Below, in pieces: positions 1-5,438 of a stretch of DNA of 5,438 bases. The notes below the pieces were generated by a model. The model was not told where the DNA came from. It searched no databases and worked only from the letters and a program-made list of their open reading frames with translations. The position numbers and the translations under genes are program-made. Position 1 is the stretch's first letter; each line of letters opens with the position of its first letter. This DNA is from Pseudomonadota bacterium (GTDB lineage: Bacteria > Pseudomonadota > Gammaproteobacteria > Enterobacterales > Enterobacteriaceae), in contig JAFACP010000461.1 in assembly GCA_023425455.1 (NCBI GenBank), positions 1 to 5,438 on the forward strand, in the 5' to 3' direction.

Positions 1-861
1 CCCACGCTGATTACCAGCAGCGACGATCTCATGAAACAGGGTATCCGCGTGATGCGTGAGTACCTGACTAAATACCCAAATCAAGCGCTCGGCCTGCATC
101 TTGAAGGCCCATGGCTGAATATGGTTAAAAAAGGGACGCACAACCCAAGTTACGTGCGTAAGCCGGATGCCGAACTGGTTGATTTCATGTGTGCAAATGC
201 CGATGTGATCACCAAAGTGACGCTGGCGCCTGAAATGACAGGCCCGGAGGTGATAAGCCAGCTGGCGGCGGCAGGGATTGTGGTGTCAGCGGGCCACTCT
301 AATGCCACGCTGAAAGAGGCGAAAACCGGCTTCCGCGCCGGGATCACCTTCGCCACGCATCTTTATAACGCAATGCCTTATATTACCGGCCGCGAACCGG
401 GTCTGGTTGGCGCGATTCTGGATGAGCCGGACGTTTACTGCGGTATTATCGCAGACGGACTCCACGTCGATTACACCAACATCCGCAACGCCAAACGCCT
501 GAAAGGCGATAAGCTGTGCCTGGTAACCGACGCAACAGCACCCGCAGGGGCAAATATTGAGCAGTTCATTTTTGCCGGTAAAACAATATACTACCGCAAT
601 GGACTGTGTGTGGATGAAAACGGTACGCTCAGCGGTTCAGCCCTGACGATGATCGAAGGGGTTCGTAACCTGGTTGAACATTGCGGAATTGCGCTTGATG
701 AAGCGCTGCGCATGGCAACGCTCTACCCTGCGCGCGCGATTGGCGTAGACAAGCAGCTCGGCGGAATTGCACCAGGTATGGTTGCAAACCTGACGGCCTT
801 CACACACGATTATAAAATTATTAAGACCATCGTTAATGGTAACGAGGTCATCACTGAGTAA
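1..861 (+). CDS. nagA: N-acetylglucosamine-6-phosphate deacetylase, 5'-truncated by window edge
   Basis: NagA removes the acetyl group from GlcNAc-6-phosphate to give glucosamine-6-phosphate and acetate in the cytoplasm. It acts before NagB in amino-sugar use and cell-wall recycling. The reading frame is open from base 1 and gives 286 residues ending in TAA. Against my memory of the 382-residue E. coli protein, the first visible codon is about residue 97, so roughly a quarter is missing upstream. Amidohydrolase-fold residues fall at the E. coli positions with no indels: Glu131 in HLEGPW, His143 in GTHNP, metal ligands His195 (SAGHSNA) and His216 (ATHLYNA), His251 in GLHVD, and catalytic Asp273 in VTDATAPAG. 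The ATG at base 31 is an internal Met, not the start. nagC follows after 8 bases, which indicates one transcript. The operon promoter lies outside the window. Confidence 0.97.
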   Translation, partial: PTLITSSDDLMKQGIRVMREYLTKYPNQALGLHLEGPWLNMVKKGTHNPSYVRKPDAELVDFMCANADVITKVTLAPEMTGPEVISQLAAAGIVVSAGHSNATLKEAKTGFRAGITFATHLYNAMPYITGREPGLVGAILDEPDVYCGIIADGLHVDYTNIRNAKRLKGDKLCLVTDATAPAGANIEQFIFAGKTIYYRNGLCVDENGTLSGSALTMIEGVRNLVEHCGIALDEALRMATLYPARAIGVDKQLGGIAPGMVANLTAFTHDYKIIKTIVNGNEVITE

Positions 862-869
862 GTAAAAGT

Positions 870-2090
870 ATGACACCAGGCGGACAAGCTCAAATCGGTA
901 ATGTCGATCTCGTTAAACAACTTAACAGCGCGGCAGTTTATCGCCTGATTGACCAGCACGGGCCAATCTCACGAATTCAGATAGCCGAACAAAGCCAGCT
1001 TGCTCCCGCCAGCGTGACAAAAATTACCCGTCAGCTCATTGAGCGCGGCCTGATCAAAGAAGTCGATCAGCAGGCCTCCACCGGGGGGCGCCGCGCGATC
1101 TCCATCATCACCGAAACCCGCAATTTTCAGGCAATTGGCGTCCGTCTGGGCCGCCATGACACCACCCTTACGCTGTACGACCTGAGCAGCAAGGCTATCG
1201 CCGAAGAGCATTATCCCCTGCCGGAACGTACTCAGGAGACGCTGGAACATGCGCTGCTGAATACCATCGCGCATTTTATTGAGACCTGTCAGCGCAAGAT
1301 CCGCGAACTGATTGCCATTTCAGTTATTCTGCCGGGGCTTGTCGACCCGGAAAGCGGCGTCATCCGCTATATGCCGCACATCCAGGTAGAGAACTGGGGG
1401 CTGGTCGGGGCTCTGGAAAAACGTTTTAAGGTGACCTGCTTTGTCGGGCATGACATTCGCTCTCTGGCGCTGGCTGAGCACTATTTTGGTGCAAGTCAGG
1501 ACTGTGAAGACTCTATTCTGGTGCGCGTACACCGGGGAACCGGGGCGGGAATTATCTCCAATGGCCGCATTTTTATCGGTCGTAACGGTAACGTCGGTGA
1601 GATTGGCCATATTCAGGTCGAGCCTCTCGGCGAACGTTGCCACTGCGGTAACTTCGGTTGTCTGGAAACTATTGCCGCCAATGCGGCCATTGAACATCGC
1701 GTTCGTCACCTGATTGAGCAGGGTTATCAAAGCCGGGTCACGCTTGACGACTGTAAAATCGGAACTATTTGCAAAGCCGCCAATAAAGGTGATGCGCTGG
1801 CCTGCGAAGTCATTGAGCAGGTCGGTCGCCATCTCGGTAAAACCATCGCCATCGCCATTAACCTGTTTAATCCGCAAAAAGTGGTGATCGCCGGTGAAAT
1901 CGTCGAAGCAGAAAAGGTGCTGTTGCCGGCTATCGAAGGCTGCATTAACACCCAGGCGTTGAAGGCGTTTCGCCAGAATTTGCCGGTGGTACGTTCAACA
2001 CTCGATCACCGTTCTGCGATTGGCGCCTTTGCGCTGGTAAAACGGGCGATGCTCAACGGTATTCTGCTGCAGCATTTGCTGGAAAGTTGA
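870..2090 (+). CDS. nagC: NagC, ROK-family transcriptional repressor of N-acetylglucosamine genes
   Basis: NagC represses the nag regulon and is released by GlcNAc-6-phosphate. In E. coli it also activates glmUS, linking amino-sugar breakdown to synthesis. The 406 residues equal the E. coli length. An N-terminal winged helix-turn-helix spans about residues 31-64 (from GPISRIQIAEQ to ERGLIKE). The ROK sugar-binding fold follows, with HD at 193-194, HRGTGAG at 221-227, and EIGH with His247. The ROK zinc site CxCGxxGCxE has Cys257, Cys259 and Cys264. It lies 8 bases after nagA and 45 bases before nagD, so it is cotranscribed and its level should follow operon induction. The Shine-Dalgarno is poor: only a GAG/TAAG-like stretch overlapping the nagA stop precedes the ATG, which suggests weak or coupled translation. 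Mlc is the closest paralogue, but the sequence and context favour NagC. Confidence 0.97.
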   Translation: MTPGGQAQIGNVDLVKQLNSAAVYRLIDQHGPISRIQIAEQSQLAPASVTKITRQLIERGLIKEVDQQASTGGRRAISIITETRNFQAIGVRLGRHDTTLTLYDLSSKAIAEEHYPLPERTQETLEHALLNTIAHFIETCQRKIRELIAISVILPGLVDPESGVIRYMPHIQVENWGLVGALEKRFKVTCFVGHDIRSLALAEHYFGASQDCEDSILVRVHRGTGAGIISNGRIFIGRNGNVGEIGHIQVEPLGERCHCGNFGCLETIAANAAIEHRVRHLIEQGYQSRVTLDDCKIGTICKAANKGDALACEVIEQVGRHLGKTIAIAINLFNPQKVVIAGEIVEAEKVLLPAIEGCINTQALKAFRQNLPVVRSTLDHRSAIGAFALVKRAMLNGILLQHLLES

Positions 2091-2135
2091 TCGGGTTTTA
2101 TAGTAACGCCTTCTTTTTTTGATGTCGGAAAATCC

Positions 2136-2888
2136 ATGACCATTAACAATGTAATTTGTGATATTGACGGCGTGCTGATGCACGATAACGTTGCCGTGCC
2201 AGGTGCTGCCGAGTTTCTTCACCGCGTCATGGACAAAGGAATGCCGCTGGTTTTACTGACTAACTACCCTTCTCAGACCGGCCAGGATCTGGCCAACCGC
2301 TTCGCTACCGCCGGTATTGAGGTGCCGGAGAGCGTGTTCTACACCTCGGCCATGGCCACCGCTGATTTTCTGAAGCGTCAGGAAGGGAAAAAAGCCTATG
2401 TGGTGGGTGAAGGCGCGTTAATTCACGAGCTCTACAAAGCCGGTTTTACCATTACCGATGTCAACCCGGATTTTGTGATTGTGGGTGAAACCCGCTCGTA
2501 CAACTGGGAGATGATGCATAAAGCATCCTACTTCGTCGCCAACGGCGCACGGTTTATCGCGACCAACCCGGATACACACGGCCGCGGTTTTTATCCGGCC
2601 TGCGGCGCACTCTGTGCCGGGATCGAAAAGATCTCCGGACGTAAGCCGTTCTATGTCGGTAAGCCGAGCCCGTGGATCATCCGCGCGGCCCTGAACAAGA
2701 TGCAGGCACATTCAGAGCAAACGGTCATTGTCGGCGACAATCTGCGCACGGATATTCTGGCGGGCTTCCAGGCCGGACTTGAAACTATCCTGGTCCTCTC
2801 CGGCGTCTCCACCCTCGACGATATTGATGCTATGCCATTCCGCCCAAGCTGGATATACCCGTCGGTCGACGAGATCGACGTCATTTGA
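2136..2888 (+). CDS. nagD: NagD/UmpH, HAD-superfamily nucleotide (UMP) phosphatase
   Basis: NagD is a cytoplasmic phosphatase of the HAD superfamily, type IIA (C2 cap). In E. coli it prefers UMP and other nucleoside monophosphates and has been linked to pyrimidine overflow, hence the name umpH. The 250 residues match the family length. Motif I is DIDG with nucleophile Asp9 and acid/base Asp11. Motif II is LLTNYPS with Thr42-Asn43. The cap domain runs over about residues 75-175. Motif III is Lys176 in GKPSP, and motif IV is GDNLRTDI with Asp201 and Asp206. All catalytic residues are present. The ATG is preceded by GGAA at 2127-2130, a modest ribosome binding site. It is the last gene of the nag operon and is followed directly by a terminator. 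Why a nucleotide phosphatase sits in a GlcNAc operon is not clear from the sequence. Confidence 0.96.
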   Translation: MTINNVICDIDGVLMHDNVAVPGAAEFLHRVMDKGMPLVLLTNYPSQTGQDLANRFATAGIEVPESVFYTSAMATADFLKRQEGKKAYVVGEGALIHELYKAGFTITDVNPDFVIVGETRSYNWEMMHKASYFVANGARFIATNPDTHGRGFYPACGALCAGIEKISGRKPFYVGKPSPWIIRAALNKMQAHSEQTVIVGDNLRTDILAGFQAGLETILVLSGVSTLDDIDAMPFRPSWIYPSVDEIDVI

Positions 2889-2894
2889 TGCCAG

Positions 2895-2918
2895 ACCACG
2901 CCACACGGCGTGGTTTTT
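2895..2918 (+). terminator. Intrinsic terminator of the nag operon
   Basis: Seven bases after the nagD stop, ACCACGCC (2895-2902) and GGCGTGGT (2907-2914) form a perfect 8-bp stem around an ACAC loop. A run of five T (2914-2918) follows, then CATTTT. The opposite strand has no T run after the hairpin, so it should act on + strand transcripts only. It separates nagBACD from asnB. The short, interrupted T tract may allow some read-through. Confidence 0.85.
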
Positions 2919-2964
2919 CATTTTCGCCCCCTAAAAATAAAATCACATCTAATAAAAAACGTCA

Positions 2965-2987
2965 TTTATTGAATAATCCTCAATAAA
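2965..2987. promoter_or_regulatory. 8+8 bp inverted repeat upstream of asnB, possible operator
   Basis: TTTATTGA (2965-2972) and TCAATAAA (2980-2987) are exact reverse complements separated by 7 bases, giving a 23-bp AT-rich palindrome about 150 bases before the asnB start. Its length suits a dimeric repressor or activator site, and ROK regulators such as NagC and Mlc also bind AT-rich palindromes of about this size. I cannot match it to a specific consensus. It is not an FNR site, because the gap between TTGA and TCAA is 7 rather than 6. As RNA it would be a weak hairpin with no T tract, so a DNA-level role is more likely. The repeat is seen; its function is inferred. Confidence 0.4.
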
Positions 2988-3030
2988 ACCGTTCACTCCA
3001 TACTCTTTTTTCAACATTCAGCAATCAGCA

Positions 3031-3060
3031 TTGCACTATTTCCGTTCTGGTCAGTAAAAA
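3031..3060 (+). promoter_or_regulatory. Candidate asnB promoter (weak match)
   Basis: TTGCAC (3031-3036) resembles a sigma70 -35 box. TAAAAA (3055-3060), 18 bases later, matches four of six -10 positions. This would give a leader of roughly 70 bases before the asnB start. A second TTGCAC at 3063-3068 has no convincing -10 at the usual distance. The gap is AT-rich, and other combinations are almost as good, so this is only the best guess I can offer. Confidence 0.25.
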
Positions 3061-3127
3061 CCTTGCACACCCTCCTGCTTTGCGGCATTTTCATAAGCAA
3101 GCAACATTACAAAGCAACAGGGTTAAC

Positions 3128-3135
3128 GGAGAAGG
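3128..3135 (+). promoter_or_regulatory. Ribosome binding site that fixes the asnB start
   Basis: GGAGAAGG, a strong Shine-Dalgarno, ends two bases before the ATG at 3138; the GGAG core is 6 bases from it. The start chosen from this site places Cys directly after Met, as the glutaminase mechanism requires. It therefore overrules the longer in-frame TTG start at 3063. Confidence 0.9.
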
Positions 3136-3137
3136 TT

Positions 3138-4802
3138 ATGTGTTCAATTTTTGGCGTACTGGATATTAAAACTGACGCAGTCGAACTGCGTAAAAAAGCA
3201 CTCGAATTGTCCCGCCTGATGCGCCATCGTGGCCCGGACTGGTCCGGCGTCTACGCCAGCGATAAAGCCATCCTCGCACATGAACGTCTGTCTATTGTCG
3301 ACGTCAACGCCGGTGCACAGCCGCTGTATAACGAGAAAAAAACGCACGCGCTGGCCGTCAACGGTGAAATCTATAACCACCAGGCGCTGCGCGCTGAGTA
3401 TGGCGATCGCTACGCGTTTCAGACCGGCTCTGACTGCGAAGTGATCCTGGCGCTGTATCAGGAGAAAGGCCCGGGGTTCCTCGATGAACTTCAGGGTATG
3501 TTTGCCTTCGCCCTGTACGACAGCGAAAAAGATGCCTACCTGATTGGCCGCGATCACATCGGGATCATTCCTCTTTATATGGGTCACGACGAACACGGTA
3601 ACTTCTACGTGGCGTCAGAGATGAAAGCGCTGGTGCCGGTTTGCCGCACTATCAAAGAGTTTCCGGCAGGCAGCTACCTGTGGAGCAAGGACGGCGAAAT
3701 TCGTTCTTACTATCAGCGCGACTGGTTTGAATACGACGCGGTAAAAGACAACGTCACCGACAAAAACGAGCTGCGCCAGGCGCTGGAAGACTCCGTAAAA
3801 AGCCACCTGATGTCTGACGTGCCTTACGGCGTGCTGCTCTCCGGTGGTCTGGACTCCTCTATTATCTCCGCGGTCACCAAAAAATTCGCCGCACGCCGCG
3901 TTGAAGATCAGGAACGCTCAGAAGCCTGGTGGCCACAGCTGCACTCCTTTGCCGTTGGTCTTGAAGGCGCTCCTGACCTGAAAGCTGCGCAAGAGGTGGC
4001 AAACCACCTCGGCACCGTGCACCATGAAATTCATTTCACCGTGCAGGAAGGTCTGGATGCGATCCGTGATGTCATCTACCACATTGAAACCTATGATGTG
4101 ACCACCATTCGCGCATCCACGCCGATGTACCTGATGTCCCGTAAAATCAAGGCGATGGGAATCAAAATGGTGCTGTCCGGCGAAGGTTCCGACGAAGTGT
4201 TTGGCGGCTATCTGTACTTCCATAAAGCGCCAAATGCGAAAGAGCTGCATGAAGAGACCGTACGTAAACTGCAGGCGCTGCATATGTTCGACTGCGCGCG
4301 TGCCAACAAGGCGATGTCTGCCTGGGGCGTTGAAGCACGCGTTCCGTTCCTGGATAAAGCCTTCCTCGACGTGGCAATGCGCATTAACCCACAGGATAAG
4401 ATGTGCGGTAACGGTAAAATGGAAAAACATATCCTGCGCGAATGTTTTGAATCCTACCTGCCGGCAAGCGTCGCCTGGCGCCAGAAAGAGCAGTTCTCTG
4501 ATGGCGTAGGTTACAGCTGGATCGACACCCTGAAAGAGGTGGCGGCGAAACAGGTTTCCGATCAACAACTGGAAACTGCAAGCTTCCGCTTCCCGTACAA
4601 CACCCCGGGTTCGAAAGAAGCGTACCTGTACCGTGAGATCTTCGAAGAACTGTTCCCGCTGGCCAGCGCCGCAGAGTGTGTTCCGGGCGGTCCGTCAGTG
4701 GCCTGTTCTTCCGCGAAAGCGATTGAATGGGATGAGTCTTTCAAAGCGATGAACGATCCGTCAGGACGTGCTGTTGGGGTGCACCAGTCAGCGTATAAAT
4801 GA
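3138..4802 (+). CDS. asnB: Asparagine synthetase B, glutamine-hydrolysing
   Basis: AsnB makes asparagine, AMP and pyrophosphate from aspartate, ATP and glutamine in the cytoplasm. The 554 residues equal the E. coli length. The N-terminal Ntn-type glutaminase domain (about 1-200) begins MCSIFG, with Cys2 the nucleophile after Met removal. Glutamine-binding elements are RHRGPD (29-34), Arg50 in HERLSIVD, NGEIYN (75-80) and Asp99 in GSDCE. The C-terminal synthetase domain has the ATP pyrophosphatase loop SGGLDSS (235-241), ETYDVTTIRAS (317-327) and GEGSDE (348-353) with catalytic Glu349 and Asp352. Nothing essential is missing. An in-frame TTG at 3063 would add 25 residues and bury Cys2, so ATG 3138 is the start. 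It forms its own unit between two terminators. The family resemblance to amidotransferases such as GlmS is limited to the glutaminase half. Confidence 0.98.
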   Translation: MCSIFGVLDIKTDAVELRKKALELSRLMRHRGPDWSGVYASDKAILAHERLSIVDVNAGAQPLYNEKKTHALAVNGEIYNHQALRAEYGDRYAFQTGSDCEVILALYQEKGPGFLDELQGMFAFALYDSEKDAYLIGRDHIGIIPLYMGHDEHGNFYVASEMKALVPVCRTIKEFPAGSYLWSKDGEIRSYYQRDWFEYDAVKDNVTDKNELRQALEDSVKSHLMSDVPYGVLLSGGLDSSIISAVTKKFAARRVEDQERSEAWWPQLHSFAVGLEGAPDLKAAQEVANHLGTVHHEIHFTVQEGLDAIRDVIYHIETYDVTTIRASTPMYLMSRKIKAMGIKMVLSGEGSDEVFGGYLYFHKAPNAKELHEETVRKLQALHMFDCARANKAMSAWGVEARVPFLDKAFLDVAMRINPQDKMCGNGKMEKHILRECFESYLPASVAWRQKEQFSDGVGYSWIDTLKEVAAKQVSDQQLETASFRFPYNTPGSKEAYLYREIFEELFPLASAAECVPGGPSVACSSAKAIEWDESFKAMNDPSGRAVGVHQSAYK

Positions 4803-4818
4803 TCGTCAGGATCGCCAG

Positions 4819-4844
4819 CAGGCCCTTCGGGGCCTGTTTTTTTT
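4819..4844 (+). terminator. Intrinsic terminator of asnB
   Basis: CAGGCCC (4819-4825) pairs with GGGCCTG (4830-4836) in a perfect 7-bp GC-rich stem. The TTCG loop is closed by a C-G pair, the extra-stable cUUCGg tetraloop. Eight T (4837-4844) follow immediately. It lies 16 bases after the asnB stop and should be efficient. There is no T run on the opposite side, so it acts in one direction. Confidence 0.95.
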
Positions 4845-4960
4845 GCCTCGTATTTTGAGGCACAAAATCGATTAATGACCAATAATTGCCGATTATTCGG
4901 CCACGCTGTTCGCAACCTAACCAAACAGTCACATTCCGGCCATTTTCGATGAAAAAGGTG

Positions 4961-4996
4961 TTGACGCTGCAAGGGTCTATACGCATAATGCGCCCC
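4961..4996 (+). promoter_or_regulatory. Sigma70 promoter of the tRNA operon with GC-rich discriminator
   Basis: TTGACG (4961-4966) matches five of six -35 positions, and CATAAT (4984-4989) matches five of six -10 positions. The spacer is the ideal 17 bases. The next bases, GCGCCCC (4990-4996), form a GC-rich discriminator typical of stable-RNA promoters under ppGpp/DksA stringent control. Transcription should start near 4996-4998, leaving about 30 bases of leader before the first tRNA. The boxes are seen; the stringent response is inferred from the known behaviour of such promoters. Confidence 0.85.
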
Positions 4997-5027
4997 GCAA
5001 CGCCGATAAGGTAACGCGAAAAAAGAT

Positions 5028-5104
5028 GGCTACGTAGCTCAGTTGGTTAGAGCACATCACTCATAATGATGGGGTCACAGGTTCGAATCCCGTCGTAGCC
5101 ACCA
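5028..5104 (+). tRNA. metT: tRNA-Met(CAU), elongator
   Basis: This 77-base gene has an encoded CCA end. The acceptor stem GGCTACG (5028-5034) pairs with CGTAGCC (5094-5100), followed by discriminator A and CCA. The anticodon stem CATCA/TGATG encloses the loop CTCATAA, with anticodon CAT at 5062-5064. The T arm has the GTTCGAATC signature with one A-C mismatch in the stem, as I recall for the E. coli gene. The paired first base (G1-C72) and body sequence distinguish it from initiator tRNA, and the acceptor sequence distinguishes it from the CAU tRNA-Ile2. It is the first gene of the tRNA operon, 7 bases before the next. Confidence 0.97.
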
Positions 5105-5111
5105 TCTTTTT

Positions 5112-5196
5112 GCGGGAGTGGCGAAATTGGTAGACGCACCAGATTTAGGTTCTGGCGCCGCAAGGTGTGCGAGTTCAAGTCTCGCCTCCCGCACCA
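5112..5196 (+). tRNA. leuW: tRNA-Leu(UAG)
   Basis: This is an 85-base class II tRNA with a long variable arm. The acceptor stem GCGGGAG (5112-5118) pairs with CTCCCGC (5186-5192), then A73, the main LeuRS identity base, and encoded CCA. The anticodon stem CCAGA/TCTGG encloses loop TTTAGGT, with anticodon TAG at 5146-5148, which reads CUA and other CUN codons. The T arm carries GTTCAAGTC. Only a 7-base T-rich linker separates it from the tRNA-Met, so both come from one precursor. Confidence 0.97.
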
Positions 5197-5219
5197 TTCC
5201 CAGGTAAGCGTTGCACGGA

Positions 5220-5294
5220 TGGGGTATCGCCAAGCGGTAAGGCACCGGTTTTTGATACCGGCATTCCCTGGTTCGAATCCAGGTACCCCAGCCA
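5220..5294 (+). tRNA. glnU: tRNA-Gln(UUG), first copy
   Basis: This 75-base gene has acceptor stem TGGGGTA/TACCCCA, discriminator G and encoded CCA. The weak U1-A72 pair and G73 are known GlnRS identity features. The anticodon stem CCGGT/ACCGG encloses loop TTTTGAT, with anticodon TTG at 5252-5254, reading CAA and, less well, CAG. The T arm carries GTTCGAATC. It lies 23 bases after the tRNA-Leu and is identical to the next tRNA-Gln. The symbol follows the E. coli order of this cluster. Confidence 0.96.
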
Positions 5295-5325
5295 TATTTC
5301 TTCGATTTGCGGTTCTCCGCGGTAT

Positions 5326-5400
5326 TGGGGTATCGCCAAGCGGTAAGGCACCGGTTTTTGATACCGGCATTCCCTGGTTCGAATCCAGGTACCCCAGCCA
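5326..5400 (+). tRNA. glnW: tRNA-Gln(UUG), second identical copy
   Basis: All 75 bases match the tRNA-Gln at 5220-5294, including anticodon TTG (5358-5360) and the encoded CCA. The 31-base spacer between the copies (5295-5325) holds a small GCGG/CCGC hairpin at 5309-5320. It is unrelated to the 17-base spacer that follows, so the identity is confined to the mature tRNA. Duplication raises the dose of the CAA-reading tRNA. The symbol follows the E. coli order. Confidence 0.96.
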
Positions 5401-5417
5401 TCGAAGAGTGCAGTCCT

Positions 5418-5438
5418 GGCTACGTAGCTCAGTTGGTT
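5418..5438 (+). tRNA. metU: tRNA-Met, 5' fragment cut by window edge
   Basis: The last 21 bases repeat exactly the first 21 bases of the tRNA-Met at 5028 (acceptor strand GGCTACG, TA, and the start of the D arm GCTCAGTTGGTT). The anticodon is outside the window. In E. coli the fifth gene of this cluster is metU, a second elongator tRNA-Met, which fits. The truncation comes from the window edge, not a pseudogene. Confidence 0.85.

Larger units (their letters stand above)
5220..5400 (+). repeat. Direct repeat made by two identical tRNA-Gln genes
   Basis: Two identical 75-base units start 106 bases apart with unrelated spacers. This is a substrate for homologous recombination or gene conversion, which could change copy number or keep the copies identical. 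The repeat is explained by the tRNA genes and is not a separate element. Confidence 0.9.

Noticed and set aside
31..33. ATG at base 31 as the start of nagA
   Set aside because: The frame is open back to base 1 and the upstream codons ([10 protein letters not shown]) fit NagA about residues 97-106. This Met corresponds to internal Met107.
2114..2120. Run of seven T between nagC and nagD as a possible terminator
   Set aside because: There is no GC-rich hairpin immediately upstream, so it is not an intrinsic terminator.
3918..4568. 216-residue minus-strand open frame inside asnB
   Set aside because: It lies wholly opposite a well-supported gene, has no family motif that I recognise, and is a codon-bias shadow. 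The same holds for the minus-strand frames at 1320-1877 opposite nagC and 3144-3596 opposite asnB.
5105..5111. T-rich linker after tRNA-Met as a terminator
   Set aside because: The tRNA acceptor stem precedes it, but the linker is only 7 bases long and directly continues into the next tRNA. It is a processing spacer within one operon.
5047..5401. Two overlapping minus-strand reading frames of about 107 residues with repeated GFEPGN- and RYP-like segments
   Set aside because: They are the antisense of the tRNA genes, and the internal repeats come from the two tRNA-Gln copies. Proteins of this kind are a well-known annotation artefact.
5028..5438. tRNA cluster as an attachment site for an integrated element
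   Set aside because: No integrase gene, displaced tRNA 3' end duplication or foreign-looking sequence is visible in the window. The repeats are complete tRNA genes.
1..5438. A previously undescribed system in this window
   Set aside because: Every long open frame with intact motifs belongs to a known core gene, and the gene order matches the conserved enterobacterial nag-asnB-tRNA locus. Nothing unexplained is large enough to encode a new system.

Overview
This window is a conserved piece of a gammaproteobacterial chromosome, almost certainly from the Enterobacteriaceae. The gene order (nagA-nagC-nagD, asnB, then a tRNA cluster beginning Met-Leu-Gln-Gln-Met) matches the Escherichia coli nag/asnB/metT region. 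The proteins also match E. coli in length and in the positions of key residues, as far as I can recall those sequences. Scattered conservative substitutions suggest a relative such as Enterobacter, Citrobacter or Klebsiella rather than E. coli itself. The genus is an inference that I cannot settle from this window.

Bases 1-2888 hold the distal part of the nagBACD operon, all on the + strand. First comes the 3' three quarters of nagA (N-acetylglucosamine-6-phosphate deacetylase; the start lies outside the window). Eight bases later comes nagC, the GlcNAc-6-P-sensing ROK-family repressor, and then nagD (umpH), a HAD-superfamily nucleotide phosphatase. A hairpin with a short T run at 2895-2918 closes this unit. 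NagA makes glucosamine-6-P from GlcNAc-6-P. Because GlcNAc-6-P is also the NagC inducer, the enzyme and its regulator share a metabolite.

Bases 2889-3137 are an AT-rich non-coding gap that probably carries the asnB promoter and leader. It contains an 8+8 bp inverted repeat (2965-2987) that looks like an operator. asnB (3138-4802) encodes glutamine-dependent asparagine synthetase and ends in a strong intrinsic terminator with a UUCG tetraloop (4819-4844).

Bases 4845-5027 hold the promoter of a stable-RNA operon: a TTGACG -35, a 17-base spacer, a CATAAT -10 and a GC-rich discriminator. The operon then encodes tRNA-Met(CAU), tRNA-Leu(UAG), two identical tRNA-Gln(UUG) genes and the first 21 bases of a second tRNA-Met, cut by the window edge.

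I see no mobile element, CRISPR array, prophage or unknown gene. This is ordinary core genome. The points worth a second look are regulatory details and annotation traps, not a new system.
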